DNA of 64,000 nucleotides from Synaphobranchus kaupii (Eukaryota > Chordata > Actinopteri > Anguilliformes > Synaphobranchidae). Made by a program: the position numbers and the translations under genes. The DNA lies in NCBI GenBank assembly GCA_029718625.1, contig CM056389.1:17523670-17587669 (forward strand). The letters run 5' to 3'. This document shows positions 20,025 to 32,188 of this stretch, piece by piece. Below the pieces are notes generated by a model that worked only from the letters and a program-made list of their open reading frames with translations, was not told the DNA's origin and did not search any database. Numbering within the stretch: the stretch's first letter is position 1; each line of letters begins with the position of its first letter.

Positions 20025-22380
20025 ACAGGTGCACACACATATCCTGCCCCAAATAGCAATAAATCTTTGTACTTTGTGACCATTTAATAATTAACTCATC
20101 AAGAAGACCTTGATAGCCTATCTGTGAAATGTGTGCCATACAGATGAGGCAGGATGAAGAGGCTGTTCCTCTGAAGGGAATCCTCTTGGGGACTGAAGCA
20201 CACCATCTGTGCGGGAGTGAGCTCTCGCAAACGCACACCCCCATTACCAAATGCCCATTCATTCACGTTTCCAGGACAACAGGTCACTGTGGCAAAAGGG
20301 AATTGGCCGAAGCAGCACCATTGGCCGTTCTTTTTACTTGACATTTCACAGAGGAATTGTGAAAGAGTGCATCGGAAAACAAAATGGCGCCCCCAGAAAC
20401 AGTGGCTGTTCTGTCATCATAGTGGTGTCATCACTAGGCCGGCCCCATGAGTGTTTCATTACACACTCGTCAAATTATACAGGAGTATTTTATGCGCAAT
20501 TCATTTATTTTCAGCATAGAGAAATTGACAAATACTTTGCCTTTGCTGACTTCAGTGTCATGTCCCTACATATCTCCAAACTGGGGGGTGCCACACCAAA
20601 GTTGTGCTACACCCTATTCACAGTTGAGAGACGTACAGTGATTAATTGAATGAGATTCATAACTCTAAAATATTACAAAAGTGCAAGGGAGAGCTACATA
20701 GGTATATTGTGGGCTACATATGAATCACAAAAACATCAAAACAGTTAAAAGGCACATATTTTACGAAGTCATTGGCTTTATTTCTGTTCAATGATTTGCT
20801 GTTATAACCCAGTTTTTTTTCTATTTTTTAAAGAAACTTACCTTTTAGAAAACCTCTCCAACATCCTAATTCAGCCTGACTGAGTAGGGTGATCATATAT
20901 AGGATTTTCAAAGGGCCGGGCATAATACTAGGCTATTTATTTGTTTGTATATAGTCTATGGAACAAGCAAAACCTAATAGGACATTTTTAGGAATTTAGA
21001 AATCCGCCTGGATGGATATTTTCGGACCCAAAAATAAGAAATGTGAGGAAAAAGATGAAGTCTGGTCGGCCTATGTTCAGGAAATGTACAAACATCCATT
21101 TAACGCTCTCAGATGTCTGAGATCATGTGATCTCTGTAAAGGAAAGCAAATATAACCATACACTCAAACCAAACACTGAGGCATTTCTGACTCGTTCACA
21201 GAGACCTCAGCCTTCTGAAGGAATGAGTAAGAAAACGGTGGCTTTCCAGTCATTACTTTTTGTGCATTTTAAGGTTACGGTGGAGTCAGTCTGAAATGCA
21301 ACGGACTGGCCACAGAAAAGCATGGTGTTCCATCTGTCCCTCCCTGTCTCTCTCCCTTCCCTGGGCAGGGCTGTGTACCAGCGGAGATGCCATTTATCAG
21401 GTTAAAATCTGCATGGTCTCCGGCTCTAGGCCCCCAGCCAATTCGCTGCTCTAAAAGTCTCATTACTAATTAATGGTCTCTGTTATTTTTCACTCACTGC
21501 TTTGAGCCTCACTCCCATTAAGACTCCGCTATCCTGTCTGGGCGGCTGCACCACATAATCACCAGTGAGAGAAGCCCTTTCATTATTGCATCATTAGACA
21601 TCGTGTCTTTTCCCTACGGTCCTCGGTTAGTTTATTTTAATGGTGGGGCTAGTGAGCAACCATATGACCGTTCCACGCCATGTCATGTCATGTCATTCAC
21701 AGGGTTAATAGAGATTCATTCATCTATAGCCCCAAAGTATATGCACAGTATGCAGTATATGCACAGTAAGGGCCCAATTTACCAAGCTTTACTTAAAATC
21801 TTTTAGCTCACGTAAAACTAATGCAACAACCAACGATTGGTGCAGAGCAAATACCATGACCAATCATTGGTCATGTTATTGGTTTTGCATGTGCTATAAA
21901 TGTTTTAGTATATCAGCGTTTATGTGAGTTTTGAGTCCTCGCTGGTTAAAGGTTACTCTTGTCAGTGTTGAATCTACTCTATTTCTGATTTTACACTGAG
22001 CATTTACCATGGAAATGATGACCTTTTTTTCCCATTAGGTACCCAAGAGGGTTGTGGGAAAATCCATCTCAATTGAGTCAATTAGGGGAATTAATTGAAT
22101 TCATTAGAAAAATCCTCATACAACATTATGGGCATTTTTTGGATTAATGAATTTAACTTTCATTCATTTCCTGAAATGACTCAGCTAAAATGGAACTAAG
22201 CCCAACTCTCTGGTGCTCTGCTACCACAATATAACGGGAAGTACTTTGATGTCTAGAGTACAAACTAGATTACTTGACCTGTTGTGTTTACTTTTGAAAG
22301 ATGAATGTGAAGGCTAGGTGTGTTCAACCTCTGTGGAGTAGCTCCTGTGGTAATATTCAGTCATGGCATATCATAAACAT
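20025..22380. other. Intergenic; possible conserved non-coding DNA at 21240-21600
   Basis: No gene. The 21240-21600 stretch is balanced in composition and repeat-free, with homeodomain-type TAATTA and ATTAG motifs near 21470 and 21590. Conservation cannot be seen from one genome. Confidence 0.3.
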
Positions 22381-22385
22381 ATATC

Positions 22386-22483
22386 ACCCAGGTGGGTGCT
22401 ACACATTGGTGGTGGTGGGGTGAGTTTCCCCCTCGTCACTGTAAGCGCTTTGAGTGTCGTGAAAGGCGCTATATAAATGCAAG

Positions 22484-22512
<29 letters not shown>
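22386..22512 (+). mobile_element. Retroposon tail with (ATT)n
   Basis: CACTGTAAGCGCTTTGAGTG, GGCGCTATATAAATGCAA and (ATT)n at 22488-22513: a common fish retroposon 3' end. The body is missing. Confidence 0.6.
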
Positions 22513-22518
<6 letters not shown>

Positions 22519-22915
22519 GAATCTACGTATATCTCCCTCAGTTGCGAATGCATTTTGCATGAAGAGGGTGGTGTGCCAATAGAAGTCAATAATTAATTTA
22601 GCTTTCTAAACGGAGTGCTCTGATAAAACTGAATTATTCAGTTTATGTTTTCCAGTGACGCATGGAAGGTGACAGATGCTGCCCTTTCCCCTCTTATTAA
22701 AATTATTTAATATCTTCTTAGATACAAACAAGATGGCTGGGTTTTTATATCAGTGATTTGTTACATAAAATGTAATTGTGATATTACCTCATTTGCTTTC
22801 ATTTTTTAAATCATGTGTGAAACAAAAACAAAAGATTCTTGCAAAATACTAGCTTGGAGTAGCCTTGTAGGCTGTACATTGAATAAAAATGTCATGCATA
22901 TAATGCTATAGTTAT

Positions 22916-23812
22916 AATGCTATAGCCAGGAATCTCTGTGCGACTCTAGACAGTCACCTTTCTTACGCGGCCCACATTGCTGCCATACAGGTTTGCACTG
23001 TACAACATCTGCCAAAGCAGACCCTTCCTCACCAGGGATGCTGCCCAGCTGCTTGTTCAAGCTCTTGTCCTCTCCCGACTGGACTACTGCAACTCCCTCC
23101 TGGCCGGGCTTCCACAGCACTCTCTCCAGCCCCTTCAACTCATCCAAAATTCTGCAGCCCACCTTTTTTTAACATCCCCAAATTTTACCATGTCACCCCC
23201 ATTCTGCATTCCCTCCACTGGCTCCCGGTGGCCGCCTGCATCAAATTCTAAATTGTGGTGTCAGCGTAGAAGGCTGCTTAAGGAGCTGCACCCCCATAAT
23301 TTCAGGTCATGGTCCAGCCCTACACCCCAACCCATGCTCTACACTTTGCTGCCACCGGGCGCCTAGCTCGCCCCTCCCTGCAGCGACCTGGTCATCGCTC
23401 CTCCCAGCCTCTGCTCTTCTCCCTATTGGCTCTCCAATGGTGGAATGACCTGCCCACCTCAGTTAGGACAGCACCCTGCCCTCTGGCATAACCTGAAGAC
23501 CCATCTGTTCAGGATCTCTTCCGTCCTCCTCCACTATTCCCATTCCCCTCTTCCACATCTTTTCCTATCTATACTATATTTGCCTACCTAAACCCCCCCC
23601 CACCAAAAAAAACCCCTCTCTACCTTCCCTTCCATGTGTTCATTCTAGTTACAAAGGATTACCTATTGCGTGTGTTATGGCTCGACCATTGCACTCTCAT
23701 TAATTGCTACTTGGAATGTTGGTGATTTAAGAGCTTGGCTTTTTTTTGTGTACTAATTGTAAGTCGCTCTGGATAAGAGCGTGAGCTAAATGAGAAAAAT
23801 GTAAATGTTAGA
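22916..23812 (+). mobile_element. Truncated L2-clade LINE, reverse transcriptase 3' end
   Basis: The frame at 22977 shows RFALYNI and QALVLSRLDYCNSLLAGLP, the C-terminal region of L2-type ORF2. A shifted frame further on has RPSLQRPG and LALQWWNDLP. Several frameshifts mean it is dead. The 3' end (GTAAGTCGCTCTGGATAAGAG, 23759-23779) is shared with the SINE at 191-409, supporting mobilisation of that SINE by L2 machinery. Confidence 0.85.
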
Positions 23813-23956
23813 AATGAGGAGAAAGACAATCCAATGAATCACCACAAATAAGAATTTATCTAAATGTGATCAGGTACGCAGCTTATTAATTTGAAACATC
23901 GACCTTATAAGCGTGGACTAATAAAAGTATTATCTGTTACATCAGCTATAACATAT

Positions 23957-24042
23957 GGGGCCAGTTTCCCAGATGAGGATTAAGCCTATCTCCATTAAAA
24001 AAAATTTTTTTGTCTAAGACTAGGCTTAATCCATGTCTGGGA
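23957..24042. mobile_element. Small palindromic MITE
   Basis: GGGGCCAGTTTCCCAGATGA at the left and GGCTTAATCCATGTCTGGGA at the right; GATTAAGCC and GGCTTAATC are inverted. Resembles abundant short fish MITEs; right terminus partly eroded. Confidence 0.5.
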
Positions 24043-25060
24043 TAGCAAAACATAATGGTTTCAAACCAGCATTATTTATACATAAAGGGAAAAGCGCCCT
24101 CTATTGGTTACTTAGCCGGCTACCCGCTCCAGACAGGGCCACAAGCAGCATGATTACCAAGGCAGACAAAGCACCTATGCCACAGCAAATATATTTTTCT
24201 CTCTCTATCTGAATTAATTATTAATCTCTGGCAGCAAGGGGACTCTTTGAATATTTCAGTTCCTATAGGCCTCTGCTTCACTGACTAAACTCTCTGCTGT
24301 TTCACTATTTGACTGCAGCGTGTACTCCTAAAGAACAACCCACAACTCACAGAATAAGCTAATAACTCAAATGTATTATTGTTACTCGTACATGATTGGT
24401 GTATTTGTGGTTTGATGTTAGACGGCGCATCCTTTGAGTGTGGACACTGCTCCATTGGATTGGCCTCCATTTCCTCTGGGCTCTACTATACTGGGAAAAA
24501 TGAAAAGTTGAGCTAATAAAAAAATTAGCTTTGCAGACAAATTGACCTTATTGTAGAATACATTACATGTTGTGATTGTTTCAAATGATTGACAGGCATA
24601 TTAAATCTACCTGAAAAAGTATGGTATTTGACATTGTGTGTGACTATGCTTGGGGGAAGGCATGGGGTGTATACTGTTATGTACAGAGACGTACAAATTC
24701 TGTCATTTATTTATTTGCATTTGATGTCATCACTGTACAGTACCAGATTTCTTAAAGAAGCACTTTATGGTGTTGCAATTCTACAGTACATAATTAACAG
24801 TAAAATGCTAGACTTTAATCTTTTTTCTTTTCTTAAATCAGCGCGTGTATCATAATTTAAACATAGCACCTTTTTTTGTGTAATTGATCAAACCTGCGGT
24901 CAAGGCAGAAGGTTCTGGAATCTGGCAATGCTGCTTATAACATGCGTGCACGGCCTCCGTCTCGTCTCTCAGCCACAGTTGTCTCACAGTTTCCTTAAGT
25001 GAATTTGATTTCAAGAGTAACTCAGGAGTATATCGTACATATATACAGTCCTCCTCCCTC
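24043..25060. other. Intergenic sequence, nothing identified
   Basis: No gene or element ends recognised. Confidence 0.4.
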
Positions 25061-25160
25061 CTTCTGAATCCCGTGGGGGGGGGGGCGAACAGGGTGGGGG
25101 GCGTGGCCAGGGCGGGGTCTGGGTTGTGCAGAGGTGCCCGTCCCGTGGCGAGCGTCCGCT

Positions 25161-25296
25161 TTACTTCACGTCGGGCGCGAAGTGTACTACGGCGCCCCCC
25201 CTCCGTGGTTCTGGTCTTTCCACCTGTGGTTCTGGTTCTCCTCCAACGGCACCCTGGGAATGATCACTGGGTCCGCAAAGCTCGACTTTTGGCCCT
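25161..25296 (-). CDS. Possible terminal exon of an unknown gene (weak)
   Basis: In a GC- and CpG-rich island (25070-25300) the minus strand has a pyrimidine-rich tract with acceptor CTTTCCAG followed by 44 codons and TAA (25161-25163). The peptide starts GPKVELCGPSDHS and is rich in Pro, Glu, Arg and Gly. I do not recognise it. No upstream exon of the same gene was found in the window. A CpG island or chance frame is equally likely. Confidence 0.15.
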
Positions 25297-25699
25297 CTGG
25301 AAAGTAGCAGCAAAGTTAAATACGGAAAAAAAAGACAAGAAAGACAAAATGTGAAACATGTTATTCTTTTTACAACACACAGTAAAGGACGAGTTCTGCT
25401 GAACAGCCTGTGACTGGCTGGCTGGTGCTTTGAGACTGAATGGCTGAAACATGATAGCTGACCTTCCTCCTGCACTGACTGACAAATATGTTCAAAATAA
25501 AAAAAAGGACACATGTGGTAGATAAAAAAATAAAAAAAAGGCTGCTGCCAAAACTATACTTTTGCTCTCAGGACAGGGGGCATATGATTCTGTGTATGTT
25601 GGTGTCTATCTGCGTTCGTGCCAGTTCCTGTGTGCCTATGTTTAACTCACAGGAAGCAATTGATTGTGTCAAAGGATCACATCACCTCTAGCTTTTTAT

Positions 25700-25792
25700 T
25701 ACACAGCAAAAAGGGTGGTGTACATTCAACACCCCTAGGGTGTTAAATGTACACCAGCAGTGTTAGATTTACACCGGCATTTTTACTGTGTA
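25700..25792. mobile_element. 93-bp MITE
   Basis: The ends TACACAGCAAAAA and TTTTTACTGTGTA are inverted with TA at the borders; the inner GGTGTACATT/AATGTACACC is also palindromic. Confidence 0.65.
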
Positions 25793-28020
25793 GAAATATA
25801 TATTTTTTTTTAGCACACCAGCACAGGTAAGTTGGTGCTGCAAACATCAGCAGATGGCAAAAGCCTTGAATTGGCTGAAACAATACCAAAGCTTGATTTA
25901 CTTTTGTAGCTTTACAAAAGACAAGAATTAAAATTTCTGATTTAAAAAGCCAAATCCATGAGCGGGAAACTATCAGCCAATTGTCACAGGGCATTCAAGA
26001 AACAACACCAGTAACAGTTAGGAGAAATATAATCTGAATGAGATAAGTTGGTTTTGATACCAGACTGAATCAAGAGTCGGTGGCTTCACACCAATGGCAT
26101 ATAGTTTTCACACATACATAAGATATCAGATATGCGATTAGTGGGTCTAATTCATACACAAATCCCAATATTATAACCCTACTTATTAAATATGATAAAA
26201 AAAATTTAAATTCAGATTATATTTAACCACATTCAAACAAGACATTGGACAATCAAAGAAAACTGGCATGTCGACGTCATTTAAAGATTTCAGAAATGTA
26301 TGATTTCAGAAATATGATACTGATATTCAAATGATTTGCATGATTAATTAAGCAGCAGATGCTTTTAGTCATTAAAGTTCAGACACACGGTTAATGTGTG
26401 GACCATTCGTCTTCTTCCAGCAATATTTTTTTAATAGTCATTTGACATTACGTGCTCACTATGCATGGTTCAGCCACGCACTTGCAATGTCGCAGAAATA
26501 AAAAGTGACAAGTGATCTCCTAATCTGCATGTTCTATTCAAGACATTTTACGCTTGGCTTTCGCTTGACCTAGTTTTCTCCTATGCAAAAAAAAGGCATT
26601 TTATCGAAGTTGCGGGGGATTTCCCGACAGCACGGCTAACAGCTAACAACAATTCCCATGTCCCCTCAGAGAGAGGGTGGGGAGAACCTCACAAAAACAA
26701 AAAAACAAACAACAACAAAATAAAACACAGCCACAAGCATCCACAGACTACAATCAAATCCTCAAGGTTCCATATGGAAGAGAAATAGGCTACGGCAATG
26801 GTACAACATCAATGCTGGATTATAAAGATTGAACCTGTGAGGCCTCAAGGCTCCGTGTATCCTGAAATATTCTGAAATAAAAAACTAAAGCAAAGAAAGT
26901 TACATCGAAATAGTGTGACAGTAGCAATGTAAACTGTTTAAAAAAAAGTTTTTTGTAACTTAATGCACATTTGAAATTCACACAGCAATGTTTGAGTCTT
27001 GAGATAATTAGATTACCTTGCATTGGATAATGTACAGCGCCAGAGGTGTTGCTTTAGCGTCTGAACCCAAACAATATCTTGAATTGGTTGACAGAGCTGT
27101 ATGTAGTGTTTTAGCACAACCCTTCAAATGAATCAAAATGTTACTAATTAAATAGAGTTCAATTTATCACGGCACTGTAATGGATGATATGACACCATCA
27201 AATAGCCAATCATAGCATCGTTTGAAAAACACAATTCTTAACGACATTTTCACTGAAAAGTTACATATGCAGTTATTGATGGCAACATTATATATGGCTA
27301 GTTAAAGAAACAGAGCACACATTAAATTATTTTATTCTAATATTCTCCATTGAGCTCATGAATTTGTTGAACTACCATTACCAACTACCAACTTTTGGAC
27401 ATTCACCGAAATATTTTATATTTCCAATATGGTTGAGTCTTTGTCCTCACTGCTTTGTGGTTTCCTGTTTTCCCCCTCCCAAAAAAAAAACCGAGATACT
27501 GTGGTGGAATCGGGACATTTAATTCTGGAATATAGTCCTAAGCATCCTTTCACATGCATATTGCAGGTATCCTGAAATATATTTGACATAAAGCTAAATA
27601 TATTTCCCAGCACTCAATTAATAACAATATGCAGGCACTTAAAGGATGCTAGAATTTATGCCAGAATGTGTTACAGTCGATTTGTGAAAAAGTTTACATG
27701 TAATTGAATTTGATTATTATATACCAAATATACAACTTTTATCTGCACAGTTCTCTTCCATGTGGATGTTGCCAAGTCACTTTCTTCACTAAAGCAAGAC
27801 TAGGAAATAGAACAATCTTTTCTTGCATCTTTCACATCCCCCTCTTTAATAAAAAGAATCCACACTCTTTTTTTTTTTACTGCTTTTGCATTTATTAATA
27901 ATTTCAGTAAATAGTAGCAAGCAGGGAACACAACCACGTCACAAACGTTTCCAGTACATGACTCCTTTCTTTATTATACTTTCCTCCTTTTTCTTTTTCA
28001 AATCATTCTACAAAACCCGA
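25793..28020. other. Intergenic AT-rich sequence, nothing identified
   Basis: No gene and no clear repeat boundaries; long A and T runs. Confidence 0.4.
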
Positions 28021-28590
28021 AAGCGGTGGTGGAGAGAGAGCGAGAGGGGGAGAGAGAGGGAGAGATATAGCACCAAGTTGGGTGTGCTGCTCAGCACGCT
28101 AACATGATCAACCTGGCGACGCGCAATAAGGCCCAAGGCTGCAAAATGTTAATGAGATGGCCCTCACCCTCCCGGGATGGAAAATGGCCGCCCTCGAGCG
28201 GAGGGGCCAAATCCTCCGGAGGGCCACGGGGGACGCACACGCACAAACACACGAACACCAGACGACGAGGCGAAGACTCGCCCACGCTCGGGCGAGATGG
28301 AGGGGCGGACTACCACAACGACAGATGAGCTCAGGAAGACAGGGAGAATGGGGGCCCATAGAGACCGCTGGGCCCTCTCCTACTGTGGCCTATCCCACCA
28401 ACGGAAGCCCATGATGTTCTAATCCACTGAAATCCATTACACTGTCACATAAACTCTATCTCCCAGAATTCCATGGGCTCCAGGCAGCTTACTGGCTGGC
28501 TGGCTAACTGGCTTTCGCAAATTGAGCCCCCCAGGGGGCGGACATGTTTAAAGAGGGCGCTGTGCAGCTGACTCCACTGCACTCAATTTG
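28021..28590. other. GC-rich intergenic patch
   Basis: Begins with a purine-rich (GA)n tract (28030-28070), then about 450 bp of GC-rich low-repeat sequence. Overlapping frames on both strands have no recognisable domain. Could be a conserved element or promoter island; not demonstrable here. Confidence 0.3.
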
Positions 28591-28980
28591 ATTTGTACGA
28601 TACAGATTTGTTGCCGTAAGATTAAGTAAACACATCTACGGCAACAGAGCAACATGAGTAGGCCTACAGACGTGAACACGCACCAATGCCATAAAGCCTA
28701 TCCTGTCCTCTGGTCTGACACAGCTACAGCTGTTCTTTTCCTCAGCATCAAGGAAGGTATGTTTTTTTTTTCTTCTACTGTGTATACGCCACCCCGCAGT
28801 ATCTACAGTGATGAGTTCGACTCAATATCCACGTAAGCCCAGGAGAATCTGAATTTGGGTGAATGCGTTTGTGTTTTTGATTGCTTTGAGAGAAAATAAA
28901 TAAATCTCACCCTCGCACTACACATGCAGTTCAGAGAAAAAAGCTGTATAAGCTATGGCCCGAATAGTGAGGAGAGCGAG
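28591..28980. other. Intergenic sequence, nothing identified
   Basis: Unique-looking, no features. Confidence 0.4.
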
Positions 28981-28991
28981 AGAAAGAGAGA

Positions 28992-29028
<37 letters not shown>
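28981..29028. repeat. (AG)n microsatellite
   Basis: About 24 dinucleotides with few interruptions. Confidence 0.9.
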
Positions 29029-29030
<2 letters not shown>

Positions 29031-29182
29031 GAGGATAATGCCATGCAGCATGAAGCGTCATCATAAACACATAAATAAATAAAGCATTCCATAGTGACAG
29101 CATTCACTTACCACATCGGCACAGGGGCGCTCAGGTATATTAAAATAAAATTCACAAAAGTGGTTAGACATGTTATTTTGCT

Positions 29183-29203
29183 CCCCCCCCCCCCCCCCCC
29201 CCC
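29183..29203. repeat. C21 homopolymer
   Basis: Uninterrupted C run, prone to length error. Confidence 0.9.
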
Positions 29204-29329
29204 TCAATCAAATGGAAGAAAAGAAAGCCCACAGCATCAAACAGGTAATACATATGAATGCAAACCTGCTCTGACAGAGCACATCTGACTGTGGCCCCTC
29301 ATAGCTAATCTGGAGACCTCAGTGTGATC

Positions 29330-29330
<1 letters not shown>

Positions 29331-29370
<40 letters not shown>
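29331..29370. repeat. (GT)n microsatellite
   Basis: About 20 dinucleotides. Confidence 0.95.
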
Positions 29371-29373
<3 letters not shown>

Positions 29374-30770
29374 GGAGGGGGTCCCCATCTGCTTGTCCTG
29401 AGGGACGGACCCCGTAAATCACGTTTGCGAGAACAGACTGTGACTGGGACGGAGGCAGTGGGGAGGAACCGGGTCACTCCAGGTTGTGACAGTTCAGCAT
29501 ATGGCATATGCTGATAGCCCTGCCCCTCAGACCATAGCCAATCACCTCATCCCATACTCAGCTTGTCATCTGTCTGTTTTCAAAACCATTTGTAAAATGC
29601 CATCTAAAATACCAAGCTAAAATAATGTCAGTGAATAATTTTTTTGAAGCTTTTGAGTCCAGGGAACTTATTTTGAGTGCGAACCACTCTCATTTTCTTA
29701 ACATATCATTTCTCATTTGTTTTTTACACACCATAAGTAGCTGATAAAAAGAGGACTTGGCTGAGCGCGATGGTGCAACCTCTCACTTAAATGAGTGAAA
29801 AACAAACGGTCTTATACTTACATAGAGTTTCCCTTGAAAATCTATATGCTACATTATTTTCCATTAAATTTTTGATGTGCTCGTTCTAATCACAGTGTAT
29901 CATGGAAATGACAAAATATATCGCTAATCAAAGGTCCGGAGAGACGTGCACATCCAGTAATGTGTAATCATATTACAGTAACCGGGTTCGTTCCCTGGCA
30001 ACCAAACCCATGAAAGCTGATATCCTGAATTAGGCAGGATCATCCTGCGACCTTTGAAGCAATTCAATACAGCAAGGTCCAAAATGCAGAGGTAACAGTC
30101 AAAGGCCCTTTAGGGATTAGTGGTGTCTGAACACTCAAATGCTTCCAATCTAAGAAAAACGATATCCAAAGGTTTGAATGAAAAAGAACAATAAATTATA
30201 CAGGCTAGAGAACTGTACATAACTGTACATACTGTGGTCAGTACAGTACTTCTGGGTTGAAGAGGGAATAGATTAGAAGTGGCCTGAGATCAGTATACTC
30301 CAAAATATTTCACATTTATCAAAGCTTTTCCCAACAACAAAAATGAAAAAAAAAAAAGCATGAACATCTTAAAAACCTTGCATAAGATTTTTTAGGAAGT
30401 TAAACTGCACTACAAGCCCCCCCCCCCCCCCTCCGCCCAAAAGAAAAGTAAAAGAAAACCTTGATAAATGCAAACCAAGCAATCTGTGCAGGTGCGGCAG
30501 GCCAGCCATACAGATTTGCCTGTCAGGAGAGCTCCATGCAACATCCAAGTCTCATAGCAGAGTGTCCATTGGCTAGCGAGTCGGGCGGTAGCCATGGAGA
30601 CGGTGGAATGAGTGGAGGAGGGGGAAGCGGATGCGATGGCGGATGTGTGCCCCCCCCCTCCCTTCACGCCGGGGCAAACTGATGCAACGTGCGACAGTGA
30701 AGCGATACGCCACGTCAACAACCCCCCTGACATTTACCACTCTACACTGAGTACAGAGAACCAGGGACTA
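29371..30770. other. Intergenic sequence, nothing firm
   Basis: A C run lies at about 30418-30432. An imperfect RFX X-box-like motif GTTCCCTGGCAAC is at 29990-30002. No gene. Confidence 0.35.
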
Positions 30771-30797
30771 GAGAGAGAGAGAGAGAGAGAGGGGGGG

Positions 30798-30829
<32 letters not shown>

Positions 30830-30888
30830 GGGAGGGAGGCGAGAGAGATGGAGAGGAGAGACAGGGGAGGGAAGAGTTGGAGAGAGGT
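30771..30888. repeat. Purine-rich (GA)n tract abutting the gap
   Basis: About 118 bp almost entirely A and G on the + strand, ending at the N run. Such sequence commonly breaks assemblies. Confidence 0.9.
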
Positions 30889-31388
30889 NNNNNNNNNNNN
30901 NNNNNNNNNNNNNNNNNNNNNNNNNNNNNNNNNNNNNNNNNNNNNNNNNNNNNNNNNNNNNNNNNNNNNNNNNNNNNNNNNNNNNNNNNNNNNNNNNNNN
31001 NNNNNNNNNNNNNNNNNNNNNNNNNNNNNNNNNNNNNNNNNNNNNNNNNNNNNNNNNNNNNNNNNNNNNNNNNNNNNNNNNNNNNNNNNNNNNNNNNNNN
31101 NNNNNNNNNNNNNNNNNNNNNNNNNNNNNNNNNNNNNNNNNNNNNNNNNNNNNNNNNNNNNNNNNNNNNNNNNNNNNNNNNNNNNNNNNNNNNNNNNNNN
31201 NNNNNNNNNNNNNNNNNNNNNNNNNNNNNNNNNNNNNNNNNNNNNNNNNNNNNNNNNNNNNNNNNNNNNNNNNNNNNNNNNNNNNNNNNNNNNNNNNNNN
31301 NNNNNNNNNNNNNNNNNNNNNNNNNNNNNNNNNNNNNNNNNNNNNNNNNNNNNNNNNNNNNNNNNNNNNNNNNNNNNNNNNNNNNNNN
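30889..31388. other. Assembly gap, 500 N
   Basis: Exactly 500 unknown bases, a round number typical of a placeholder for unknown gap size. Linkage and distance between the two sides are therefore uncertain. Confidence 0.98.
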
Positions 31389-31446
31389 CATAGCGACGCT
31401 TGGGCAGAAGCGTCGCTATGTGACGAGTCCGCGTGAGACCACGTTG
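31389..31446. repeat. Non-satellite gap edge with perfect hairpin
   Basis: 31389-31420 is a perfect 13-bp inverted repeat (CATAGCGACGCTT / AAGCGTCGCTATG) around the loop GGGCAG. The next 26 bp (to 31446) are also absent from the satellite monomer, which starts abruptly at 31447 in the middle of its usual sequence. Confidence 0.8.
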
Positions 31447-32188
31447 ATCAGATGGCTAAATGTCCATCCTTTGCTGCAGTGCATAATTATGTAATTATTT
31501 ACCATTTCATTAATCCATTACATATCGTATAAAACCATTTCTGAGTAAGTAAAGGGCTGTAAACTTGCAAAAACATCATCTTACAGCAAACGCTTGATGC
31601 TTATGTCAGGAATAGCTAAAATAGCCATTTAATTAATCCATAAAATATAAAACCATTTCTGAGTCATTAAAGGGGTGTTTTAGTGGGAATTACATTATAC
31701 AGAAAACACTTTATGCTCCAGAATAACGTTAGATAAAAAGCACAACAATAACACAATGTTAGTCTACTTAGCATAATGTCCATTCATATAAAATATTGTT
31801 TTGAATGAACCGACCTACGATTTACGAGGTTGACGTGCGGTTTCATTTAGCGGTCTAGAAATAAATCCCCGCCCACTAAGCTCATGAACCAATTATATTA
31901 AATTGTAGCTTATTTTGTCATCTGTAACTAGCATTTTTCTCAAAGATAATCAGTGATTGGACGGCAGAGCTATTATACGTCAAACCATCAGAACAATTGT
32001 AATTAAATTAGAACGCTCCGGCTTTAAAGGGTTTAAAACAGTTTAAAACCCAAACCGCGCCCAGCGTCCGGAGTTCCACGTAGCTAGTGACCGGCGAAAT
32101 TATAGGTTGTATCAATACAGTAAGATAACAGTAAGTGCATGCCTGATGGTCCTCCGTGTCGTACACTCTCCTTCTCTTCAGTGACTGT
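31447..32188. repeat. First complete satellite monomer (alpha type, 742 bp)
   Basis: One extra T near 31680 makes it 742 bp. It contains an internal imperfect subrepeat: AAAACCATTTCTGAGT occurs near 31532 and again near 31649, each preceded by ATTAATCCAT and followed by AAAGGG-GTGT-like sequence, suggesting the unit grew from a shorter ancestor. Promoter-like motifs on the + strand are TGACGT (31831), CCCCGCCC (31867), CCAAT (31889) and TACGTCA (31977). Confidence 0.85.

Noticed and set aside
22977..23491. Host gene at the 22,977-23,491 frames
   Set aside because: The peptide is an L2-type reverse transcriptase remnant with frameshifts, followed by the LINE 3' end.
31415..31446. Hammerhead-ribozyme-like string (TGACGAGTCCGCGTGAG) at the gap edge
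   Set aside because: The conserved CUGANGA core has G instead of the leading C, and there is no GAAA after the stem II position, so the catalytic core is not present.
30612..31494. Long open frames across 30.6-31.5 kb
   Set aside because: They are open only because the 500 N and the (GA)n tract contain no stop codons.
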